A stretch of 64,000 nt of DNA from Lycocorax pyrrhopterus obiensis (Eukaryota; Chordata; Aves; Passeriformes; Paradisaeidae): assembly GCA_014706295.1 (NCBI GenBank), contig JACSVZ010000004.1:62001-126000 (forward strand). The letters are read 5' to 3'. Position 1 is the stretch's first letter. Each line of letters opens with the position of its first letter. The translations under genes and the position numbers were made by a program. The notes under the pieces were generated by a model. It was given only the letters and a program-made list of their open reading frames with translations. It searched no databases and was not told the DNA's origin. Below are positions 24,470-36,400 of this stretch, piece after piece.

Positions 24470-27400
24470 CTACAATAAACACAGAGTAAGCCACCACAGC
24501 AGGAACATTTTGAATAAAGTGGTAAATCCCCTCCTCAGCTACAGGAGCCAAAAGAGGGCCGTCCCCTAACTGATGACGATCAGTTGGAAGCAATCACAAA
24601 CTGCAGCAAGTGAGCTGAAAACCACAGCTCAAGTAAATCAGAGCAGCAGTCACAGAAGCCACCCTGACTTACATCACCTCACCTTAAGTTTCTGCAGTGA
24701 ATTTCATTTTGGCAAGAACAATCCCATTTAATTCAATCAGAAATGGATTTACAGGCCAGGTACCTTTTTTTAAAGCTCAAAATGCTTCACGTGCTCCTCT
24801 GAATCTCAGTCTAGAGCCACACAGTCTAAGACTGCTTGACTTCGCACAGTTTGCTCCCACCAAAGATTAAAAGTCTTGTGCGTGTGGGAACCGCGTTGGT
24901 TGCAACTGCATTGCACAGGACGCCCCCCCCCACCCCGGTTTCAAGATTTGGAAGATGTCACATCATTCCTCTTCTATCATTTCTGGGAAAGGTCAGGGAA
25001 CACAAAGCACTGATTTCAACAGAAACATTGTCAGGCACTGTTTTTTCTGGACTGTGTTGTATTTCAGAAGGACCCTACAGAGGGCCAAGCAACCTGCTCA
25101 GCACTTTGTCTGCTTGTCTCACAGGAGAATGGATCTCATCGTGCATCAAGGGACCTGCTTCAGCTCTAGCAGAGAAATAACTGATGGTTACTAATGGTTC
25201 TCCCAGGCTCCTCCCATGAAAAACTGTACAAGCAGGAGTGCCATCCCGTGGGAGTGACAGCTCCTGCAAAGGGCCAGATCGAGGTCTCGGGAAGCTTTCA
25301 GCGGCAGGGAGCACCCCATCCCGTAACAACAGACTTTGCAACCACTATTTCAGCTGGAGGTGAGAAAGGAGCAGGTGAAGAAAACGTCTACAAAAATCCC
25401 TCTTTCGGAAAAGAAGAACAAAAGACTATATACATACTGTGACAAAAACTGATGCCAGCAGGAGACCAACAGAATAGATAAGTCCTCTGCTGTTTAACCG
25501 AATCTGCAAAAGAAGGAAGTTTATCAAACCATCTCACAATTTCAAACAACAATATTCCTCTCTGCTTATATTTCCACAATCCTAAACTGCTGAGTTGCTA
25601 AACAGTGGCTTGCAAGCTGTAAATGCCAAGTCTGACCATTTCATCACAGATTACTTTGCCTACTCCCTAATTTGTCAAAGAAGGAGTGTTATTAGATGAG
25701 CGTCCTTAGGACCTGACAGCATTTCACAGTGTTCCACTTCCACGTGAGCTTTGCCTTCCCTTGTACTATTATATCATGACACTTTCTTTTTGGCAACTAA
25801 CTCCTATATAAGTACTGTAAGAACAAACAGGGGAAAGGAAATCTTGCACTCAACCACCAATTAATGCTTCACAGTGGGGGAAAATAAAAAAGGACGCACA
25901 CACAAGCAGCTAATTTCTTCCCTACTCTCACCTTATTTCTTCCCTACTCTTACTCCTCTTGGTGAAGGGAACAAGTCAGTAATCTCAAAACCAGAGCCTC
26001 AGGTGCTGAAAAATTGTCTGTGTCAATGCATCATGGCACACGAACACAGGCTGGACATGATTTAGCACTGAGGCAGATCACACAAAGAGACAACTTACTG
26101 CCTGCAGAGCTGTGTAAGGTACCCAGGCACATCACAGGCTCTGGTGTAGCTGTCTCCATGGCAGAGCCCCCGTTACAGTCGCTGTCCAAGAACCGCGACG
26201 CAGGTCCACAAAGCTGGGATGCCATTAAACTGCCACTTTTAGAGGCTCTGGAGTCTAACCTAAGGCCCTCACCTACATCTTTAAGGCCCAAATACTTTTA
26301 AAAACATGATTTTTGTGAGACATAAACTTAACGTTACAAAGGAAGGCTACAGGGAGTAAAGCCATCTCTCCAATCCTGCTCCTCAGCTAGGACTACACTT
26401 CTCCTTGGCTTCCCATCCTTCTCTTGGGGAACTTAATCATTATCCTTTTGGTCATTTTTATATGACCTTCTCAAACAGCATCACCTGCAGCATCATCAGG
26501 GGACAACTCAGTGGAGTCTCTCAAGGCACTTCTCCAGGAGCTACTGTGTGGAGGGAAAGGATGTCCTTCTGGGGAAGGCTGGCTTCTCAGTGCTCCCATC
26601 CTTCTAGTTAGACTATAAAGAATCTCATTTGCAAGAGAAGTGCATATTGCTAATGTGACAAGCAGCACTACAATTTTAAGAATGCCGATACGGTTGTATC
26701 ATTTTCCACCACAGTCAGGAAATCCTTTTTACCCCCATTATTGCTCCTAAGTCCAGAGTCATGATTTAGGTTCACTCTGTACACCCAGGATCCTCTGTGT
26801 CAATCTGTGCTGCCCGAGCTTTGCTGTTCCCTTCACACGTGTCAAAATACCAGCTCACACAAATGGCACATTTTCCTTCCCTACTGACTGTTGACATCAT
26901 AAAAAAAGGCTACAGCCATGATGATCATTTTGTCTGAAAGGTACTGGAGGACTTCTTTAGGATATACGCTGTAAGGGTATGGAGGGACAGCCGGACCATT
27001 ATACTCCTATGGCCATTACACGCTAAATACAATATTCTCACCAGACTGCTCAAAGAAATGAAGGATTTGGATTGCTTCCGGGCATGAAGATCGATTTTGG
27101 GACTGTCTGCATAACTGAAGACGAAAAGTGTCATGATCCCACTGCTAATGTAAACTTCAGAGACGGACCAGCCCGCTCTGCCCCAGTCATTCCTGTGCAT
27201 CCACTCCTCCTCTCCTGCTTCCACCCGTCAGAATGGCCCACACATAACAGCTAAATTGCATTTCCATTTTACTTACTATAAAGTGCAAAAAACTAACTAA
27301 CGCTAACTCTGTGTAACTAAAACACAAATTTAAAGCCGCCTTCTCTGCTATCCCAAATGAAGAGCAGCTGGCTAAGAAAGCGATACTATTTTACAACAAA

Positions 27401-30400
27401 TTCCTGTCTGGATTTTGGTCAGGAATTTTGTTTGACCACTGCCAATATCTGTAAAAACTGTCAGTATAAAATGTATCAATTGGAAAGGGATCTACAGGAA
27501 AAGGAAGCAAATGAAGAAGATGGAATTATTTTAGCACGGAAAATGTCTGGATTTAACCTAAAGTGCAGATGCTGCTTCTCAGTTACAACTTCATCCTCCA
27601 TAAAACCAGCAGAGCATTCCAAAGGCCTCTGTGTCTAATTTGCTGAGGACAGTGCTTCCAAAGAGAGGCGTTTGGGGCTGCTTTCTTCAGACTATCTGCA
27701 AGGCTCTTCCTTGGAGGTCATTTAGGGGAATAAAAGCTGCCACTGGGGATTATTCAAAAGCAGAGAACGTACGCTAATTATTTACAGCAGCTTTACCAAT
27801 GTAAGAGCGACACGCGTCATGCTGTTCCTGTGTGGGCAAAACGAACACGGCAATCCCTTCTGCAGCGTGAGCACCGAGTTCCCCTCGCAGGGTTACTGCA
27901 CCAAAACACTCGAGTTTCGCTCCCGGTCAACAGTTCCCAACTTGGGTTTAACGAGCAACAACATTCCTGCCCTGGTATCTAGCCCAGCTCCCCCTGCTGG
28001 AAAAAGCAAAGGGCTGTTAATCAACCTAAACCACAAGAACGCTGCCGGCAGCCCTGCCACATTTTTTAACAGGCATCTACCTACTTCAGAAAGTGACCCT
28101 ACAGAACCGTGAGCGGTTTTTATACAGTGCTGCCGAGTGGCTTTGAGAGAGTGAAATCCAAACTAGGCGGAATCCCCACAGTTCACGTATGCCTCGTTCC
28201 TCTCACTGTACTCCTCTGTTTGCCTGAAGGGACCCTTCCACTCTCCCCGTGTGCTGGAGGCTGCTGAGGGGAGCCCGACCCCGTGTGCCAGGCGAGCGAT
28301 GCCTCGTGCGGGCCCCTGCCCGAGCCCCTGCAGGGCTCCCTGCAAGCCAAATCCACGGGAATGTTGGTGTGCACAGGGTAACCCCACAGCACTGCCAAGT
28401 CCAGTTCACTTGGAATTACACCTGGCACCCATCTATGGAATCCATCTCCTGCTGCTGTTTCACGAATTTCCCATCAGTCTACAGCTCTGGAAAACACAGA
28501 TTTAACTGATGAACTATTCCACTCCTCTGGTAATCACCACAGCCTACCCCATTTCTTATGGTGACTTTTAACTGTGAGCACAGAAGCTTACAAGATTCTA
28601 AAATCGGAAACAAAAGCTTAAGAAAGATGTGTCCTTGATCTGTCAAACTAGGGCAGAAATCAGACAAGCAGCCCTCTCGCGAGATGAGCGGCATTTCCTG
28701 CAAGAGGCGATGGAATACATTTCCTTGGGATATGTGAAAATGTGCAAGTTCAGGGAAAACAAGGGCAGCAAAACATTCAGAACTCACAGTAAGGGAGGAG
28801 AGAATTTCGAGTTTTGGCAAAGACCAGAAAAAGAGTCTCAGCTGGAGTTCTCTTAATTATATAAGGAAAACCCCAGTCCCCTGTTCATTTAAGAACAGGA
28901 AATGCCTCTTCCCCAGGAGAAAACTGTCTGCAGATGAAGCACTCCCTCATACTGCAAGGAGGAAAAATCAACATTCCCAAACTCCCCTTTGAGGACTGGT
29001 TTGCGTCTAGGGGCTGAAGCAAGGCAGAAGAATGCTGTTCTGGCTGATCACGCACGGAAGGCTTGCACGTTCACAGCCTCCTCTGTCAGAGTTTGAGGGG
29101 GGTGACCTCCCTGCTGCTTGTGCAGCAAATGCAAAGATGCTGCCACCAGCTCCAGTCATTCCCATGCTGCTGTGGCAGCCAAGGCTGAAGCTGAACAGCA
29201 GAGGAAAAACAATGGAAATAAAAGTTATTCTATTCTTAAGTTCTTTTCTGGCAGCTGCTTAAGGGAAAACAAGGAGCTATTGCCAAAACCCAGACTGGTT
29301 TTGCTTCAGGGCCCAAATATGACGGAAATTACCCCAGTAAGGAATTTCAGAAGGACTATGCTTTGTTTCCAGTCCCTCAGCTGAAAAAGCTGCAGGTCTT
29401 CTGTATGTCTGGGGATCCTTCTCCTTCAGTGCCTCTGCCTGGCAATGGAAATTCAGTCTAAATCCTGCATTCCCAAGGTCTTGCCATGAGACAGCGGTCT
29501 CAGCAAACTGGAACTTCAAACATGTGCTGCATTCCTGCATGTTTAAATGGAATTTCCTTCTTAAACCACTTTTTAGACTCCTAAGAAAGCGTCCCTGTTT
29601 TGCTCCGTATCACAAAACTCACTTTGCAGAGGGTACGTACCTGGAGTGCTGCACGTGGCCACTCAGAGTTATCACACAGGAGGTGTGGGAGCTATGGCAG
29701 CAGAGAACTCCAGTAATGCTAGGAGGTTTGGCAGGGACACTTTTGCTCTACTACAGTATGATCATCCCAATAATCTCTCTGCCACGAAGCCAGGGAGCCA
29801 GCTTTGTCCTAATGTACCATTCACCCTAGTGCCTTGGAATTAAACCAGGGAAAATCAACCGGTCAGCAAGGAGCAAAGCAGTGATGCTTCCCGTCTCCAT
29901 GTGTGCTTTGCAAACATTTGCTTCCCTCCAGATTCTCTGATGCCTAACAACGATTGCACTGGGATTATTCCTGCTGTCTCAAGCTGCTTGTTTGCACGGA
30001 AGGAATGTCGTGTCTCTCAGACTTCTAATTTTGTACTGTCAAATTTTGCTGAAACTGGCTGAAGTTATCCGGCAGAGGAGCAAATCGGGCTGACATGATT
30101 ATACTCCCAAATGCTGACGTGATCAAATGAATCTGGCTGCTTATCCTTAGGCTAAAATCCCTGTTCTCTAAAATACTGCCGGATGACGTCTGGTTTACAT
30201 GCAAAAAAAAAATTCCAGAGGGAGGCAACTGGATGGAAGATATGGAGCAAGCATCCTTCCACTCCACATATGCCAGGCGCACTGGGGAAGGATGCTCACT
30301 GGATTAGAGAGCCAGCAACGTGTCCAGGACTCAGTGCTGGAAGGCAGGAGCAAGTGAACTCTGTCAAAGGACTCTCAGGGTCCAGAGGGATGCTGCTTCT

Positions 30401-33400
30401 CCTCCAAAAGCCCTGCTGGCCTGCCAGGTTAGCTGTGTACATAACAGGTGGCCAGAGCTGCTGCAGGAGAGTGGCCGAGTGAGCAGCGGAGATGGAAGCG
30501 CCAGTGGGAAGCACAGATGAAGGCAGAGTTAGTACCTGGACATTAATGAGTGTTCAGAAACAAGAATCCTTAAAATAATAAACATATAGTTGGGTTAGAG
30601 ACTTGGCATTGTAAAAACAGCAGGGATCTGATGTGGAAAGTTTAATTCTGAATAGATCTGCCTTTTGATGGCAAGAGGATAGGTGGCTTGGTCCAAGCCA
30701 GGAACTCTGGAACTGACACCTGAGCTGAAGACAAAGAGTGAGGCACTTGCAGTGCACCCACATCCCAGAGGAAAATGTTTCATTTGAAGCAGGAATACAG
30801 AAGGAAAACCTCCTTCTCTAAACCAGGTGGCAGATGCTTCCAAGATGCAGCCTGAGAATCGTAAGGCGGTTTTCCTTTCCTTCCTTTCTTGTAACAAGGA
30901 AGGAAGAATAAAATAAATACTAAGCTGAAGCATCCACTGACAGTGGGGCTGGGGAAAGGGCAGTCAGAAGAGAGGCACTTAATCAAAATGCGATTTAGCA
31001 ATGCAGCACCGGGACGTCTCTCCGGAGATTCACAGCTTATTTCCAGTTCTGCCATTCACCTACTGTGACTCCAGCAAGCCCATTCGTCTCTCTGACAGGG
31101 GCCCCTCTTGCTCTTTTCCTGACTCATTCTGTTGGATCACAAAGCTGCCTTTTCCCCCCTCAGACAGTACCCCATAGAGTGAGCTTGTTTAAGCAGCAAG
31201 TCCTGATTCCACGTGAAGCCTCTTTAGTGAGTGGCTGAGAAGGCGCCGAATGCCCGTGATCACAGGGCACCAGGCTGCTCACACATGTGCACACACAGCA
31301 CCAGGGCACAGCATGGGGAAGAAGGAGCAAATCCTCTCCTTTTCTGCACAGTAACATGGCAGAACTCTTTACACCAGCATTAACAGGGAGCAAAATTTGT
31401 CCACAGGGGATTCTGAGTCACGCAGCCTGCAACAAGGTACATGTGTACAGATTTTACAGAGTATGATGCTAGAGATATACCACATTCTGGAAAAAGCCCT
31501 GAGTGTTTAGAATCACAGAAAAACAAGGCTGGAGGGGGCTTCTAGGAGGCTCTTCTGCATTAAAGTTTAACTTCAAAAACACTGCTTCCACAGAAGTTAT
31601 TACGGCTTGTTTATTAAAATGTGTTTACTTTCAGCAGCAGCTTAACATCGCCACAGTCAACTTACATTGAACATTCTAGGGAGGCAGTCACGGTTTTGGA
31701 TCACCACGCAAAAGTAATCATGATCAAGCAAGCCCTGTTTGTCTTCTACACATCTCTCCTTGCCTCTGCACGCAGGTCAGGGGCATCAAGACTGCTTTGA
31801 GGAGTTCCCCTTTTAGGGGAGATACTAGAGAGACACATTTGGGTCCTGCCAAACACCAAAGGAGCAGCACTAAATCCTGTATTATTAGCTCAGAAATTAC
31901 CTGGTACTTCTGGCTCACTGATATTTAGTAGATATTAACCAGGCTGGCCTGAGCCCACGAGCCCCACTGCTCGTGCAAGAAGCCCAAGGCTCAGCCTGAC
32001 AGACCTCATGAATTGGAGCTCCACGTCTGCTGCCCCCTCTGACCTGGGTGCCAGGGTCATCAGCCGCACTCCCGGAATAACAACCAGCATCGTGGAGCTC
32101 TAGGCACTGTCACCAAGATACACCTGACCCAGCTGATGCCAGCCTTGGCTGGCAACTTAGTGACACTTCAATAATTAATTACTAACAACAGGCGGGTGAA
32201 AGAAGGGGCCTGCTTTGTTTTAAAGTCCAATTACCCAAGGATTTGGAGAGAAATCCAGGAACAGCGAGTGAAAACTGAGCAAACTCTCTTTTGCTAATTG
32301 TGGGGTTGTTTCCAAGACTGCCTTTTCCAACCATGTGATCACACTGTACAATGGATATTTTGGGTGTGCGAAACAGTAGTGATATTGTTATGCCTCCATG
32401 AAAGCTGGCTGCTTCTGTTCAGCCACTCGTTTTCATCCTTTTTCACAAAAACATAGATGAGCTACAGATAAATTGCTCATGAAAGAAAGGGATTTTATTC
32501 CTACAGCATTGCTTCCTTATGGCACTCCTATATTAAGGGAAGATCTGAGGAACTAAAGGCTGGTCAGCCTGACCTTGATCCCTGGGAAGATGATGGAGCA
32601 CATAATCCTGGGAACCACTTCTAAACACACGAAGGACGAGACATGTAGATTTATGGAGGGGAAATCCCGTCGACCCTGCCTGACAGCCACGTATGACAAG
32701 GGGGAGTTGCTGGGTGAGGGGAGAGCAGCAGACATTGTTTGTGTTGACATTAGCAAGGCTTCTGGATTTCTCTCAAACATCCTCAGGGACAAACAGAGGA
32801 AGAACAGCCTAGATAAGTGGACAGCGGAATGGCCTGATAACCAGCTGAAGCACTGTGCTCCAAGGCCAGCTGGGCGCCAGTCACTAGGGCCTTACCCCAG
32901 GGGTCACTACTGCTTAGTGTCTTTTTTAATGAACTGGATGATGGGGAGAGAGCAGCCCCAGCAAGTTCACAGCCCATACAAAACCAGGAAAGGTGGCTGA
33001 TGCTCTGGAGGGCTGTGCTGCCATACAGAGGGACCTGGACAGGCTGGAAAAATGTGCAGGCAGCAAACTCATTAACATCCACAAAGGAAAATGAAAAGCC
33101 CTGCACTTGGGAAGGAATAACTCCACATACCAGCATGGGGCTGACCAGCTGGAAAGCAACTTGGCTGAGAAAGACCTGGTGGACACACCAAGCTGAAGTC
33201 AACAATGCACCCCTGTGGCACGGAGCACCAACAGCATCCTGGGCTACATCAGGAGAAGTGTTGCCAGCAGGGAGAGGAAGATGATCCTTCTCCACTCACA
33301 TCTGGAGTGCTTGGTCCAGTTCTGGGCTCCTCGATACAAGGAGCACACAGACTTCTTGGAGCAAGTCCAGTGAAGGCCCACAAGGAAGATTTAAGGGATG

Positions 33401-36400
33401 GCAGCATCTGACATACAGAGAGGCTGAAAGAGCTGTGACTGCTCAGCCTGGAGAAGATTCAGGGGGATCTTAGCAATGTGCATAAATACCTGACAGGAGA
33501 CGACAGAGAAGGTGCAGCCAGACTCTTCTGAGTGATGTCCATTGAAAGGACAAGAGGAACTACACAATTTTCCATACAGAAATCCCATTTAAATATAAGA
33601 ATGCTTTTTGACTGTGAGAGTGCTTAAACAACAAAATATCCTTGGAGGTACTCAAGGCCCAACAGGACAAGGCCCTAAGCATTCTGCTCTAGCTGACCCA
33701 GCTTTGAGCAGAGGGCTGGGGACTAGATAACCTCCACAGGTACTTGCCAAACTTAACAGTTCTGTGATTCTCTTGTCTCTTTTAACTCGGCATTCACTCA
33801 GTGACTGTAACCAACAGTCTTCCCTCTGTCCTACAGTGCTGTCTGAGTGGTGTCCAGGTAACAGCAATAGCCACAGCGACTTCCCTCTAGAACCATGTGG
33901 CATCTCCTGCTTTTCCTTCTCAGAAGGAACCTTGCAGCCAACTCTGGGGGCAGGGGTGGCTCTTTTTTCACTCGGGAAATAAAGCGTAAGTTCATTGGTG
34001 TTGGGTAGTTTTTTCTTAAACAGGAAAGCTCTGTAGAGTTTCCTGCTGATGGTCATGCTCTGAAACACCCAATTATTTAAGAGTTTCCTTCACTTTCCAG
34101 AGTGCTAACAGTTTAGTAATGCCAGAATTTTTCTTACCAAAAGCCCTACAGCTCTCATCCATATTTTATATTTCACCTGTGTGTTTATCCCCTCTGCCTT
34201 ATTAAAAACAGGGTCATTCTTATTTGGAATATATTCAGGAGTATGAAAATCCAGTGCACTCTAGTGAGCTATCTTATTTCAGCACAGATTTCTGTCCTTA
34301 AAAGGATGGGAAATGTCCAGTGACAATTAACTTCTACTTCTCCCATATCGTAACAGAGAGAACTACTTGTTTTTTCAAATAAAATCCACAGAATTTTAGA
34401 CTTTTTTCTTTTCCTAAACAGATCCGGGTTATTAAAAATAAATAAATAAGTAAGAATAATGCAGGACTTACGTATGATCCATAGTTCACTGCTAGGGTCT
34501 GCAATGCCCATGGAAGGCCTAGGCCAATTAAAATATCAAAAACATTGCTTCCGATGGAGTTGGACACGGCCATATCTCCCATACCTGCAGGAATGGAAAT
34601 CGCATGAACTCAAGACACGTCTCAGAAAAGTCTTGTAGCTTTAATCTGAGCTAATCCAGGCAATTTTCACCAAAGGCCAAGACTTATGGAAGACGCCCCT
34701 CACTCCTTCCATTCCCTTTGCCCCGCCCCCCCCCGCCCCCCCCCGCCCCAATCATACAAGGCCAGCAGGCTTAAAGGGGCTTAATCCACCTTCCAGGATA
34801 ATCTGAGAATTCCTCTCCACTAATCCTCTGCTGCTGAGGGTTCCTGCTGTGCTGGCTGTGACCTGCCAGCCCTCTGGTGCCATGTGCAGGGGGGCTTTTG
34901 ATGCTTTACTGTGACCATGACACATGAGCTTCTGTACTGGACTGATTGCAAATTCAGCAGCTGCTTATTTCAGTGAGGAGCCACTGGTTTTGCTCCCCAA
35001 AGTAGTACTGACTACTTGCTCTTCCTCTTAACACACCTGTTGCTGGGGCCACAAGTATGGGGGAGCTGCTTTCCTTAAAAACAGTAGTATCTTCCAGTCC
35101 TTATGACTGTGGAGAAAAGCTGGAAAGTGACCTGAAAGATTCTTGTGCCATTAAATAGTCCTATATCACTGAGATTCAAATGAAGAAAATTACTGTGATT
35201 ACTGGGGAAGGCTTGAAGTTGACAATACTGCCAGAAATTGTTCCACGCTGCTGTTAAGAACCTATTAACTGCTTTGCAACAGCAGCGCAATTTATCTCCT
35301 CCTTTGTTCTTGTTTTAAATTCCAGCTCATGAAAAGGGCTCTGTATATTCTCCTGTTCAGGAAACATCTGTGCCACCTGAAGAGGGGGAGAATGTAAGGA
35401 CACACTTCCACAGCAGGATGCCGTCCCCGAGATGACCTACCTTGCCTGGCCACGATAAGGCTTGCCATGCAGTCTGGCACGCTGGTTCCTGCTGCCAAGA
35501 AAGTGATACCCATGATCACGTCTGGAATTCCCAGTGTGTACCCAATGATTGTCACCTAAGGAGAGGAAATAAAACGTCAAGCTGTTTACAAGAATTAAGA
35601 TCCAAGACAAGCTTGGCCCAAATCTGCCAGATGCTGTAAGACAGAGGGTATCTCAGTGCAAACTCAGGCTTCCTTTAAACAGAGGCAGTGACAGGTATAT
35701 TCATCAACTGGCGGAGGATAGCACTCACCTGCTGTGTACCCTCTTAGGTTAGTTGCTCCATACATTTAACCCACGGTTTTCCTGATACTAACCTGGAAAA
35801 GAGACTATATGGTGGCCCACTACCCTGGGTAACTGTCTCCTGATCTTGGATGAAGTTTGTAAACATTATTATATACAAATACTAGCAAAGCAGACACAAA
35901 ACTACCCTATGGTTCTAGTTCTGCAGGAATTTGAGTGAATGTCATGCTATTGTTCATGCTGAGTTCAAACAGTTATCATTCACAACTCCATGTCTCTTGA
36001 GCTTGCTTGCTCCAAGAGAATGAAAAGTTATTGTGGCCAGACTGTCACTCAGCACCCCTTGCACTACCATGCAGGACTGGGAGACGTTCCACTGCTGCAG
36101 CTGTAATTGTTTCCCAAGGCAAAGAACCTGGATGAAATGCCAACCCAAAATCAAGTTCAAAAGCCATGGCTACCGGCCCCTAATTTTCTTCTCTGCGTGT
36201 GGACAGGTCCAACAGAAATGGAAGCAAACCTAAGGTTTCTCACCTGAAAATTCAGGTGTGTAGAACTTCCTACACATTTCTCTAGACTGACAAACCCCCT
36301 CCTGTTGCTTCTCCCAGGCAGCGGTTTCTGGGTTAGTTGGTACGTACCATCCACACCATCATGTAAGAAAAAGCTGCAATCCACAGGGTAGAAGAAGCAA

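Larger units (their letters stand above)
25504..34471 (-). other. SLC24A3: SLC24A3 intron, 9.0 kb
   Basis: Holds the 1.2-kb CR1 fragment (32537-33773, antisense to the gene), a possible CR1 relic near 31508-31560 and a 16-bp duplication at 25913-25950. No missed exon is needed, since the reading frame joins directly across it. Confidence 0.9.

Noticed and set aside
32575..33000. 141-codon plus-strand frame as a possible host gene
   Set aside because: Its peptide follows the order of CR1 reverse-transcriptase landmarks in decayed form and belongs to the transposon fragment.
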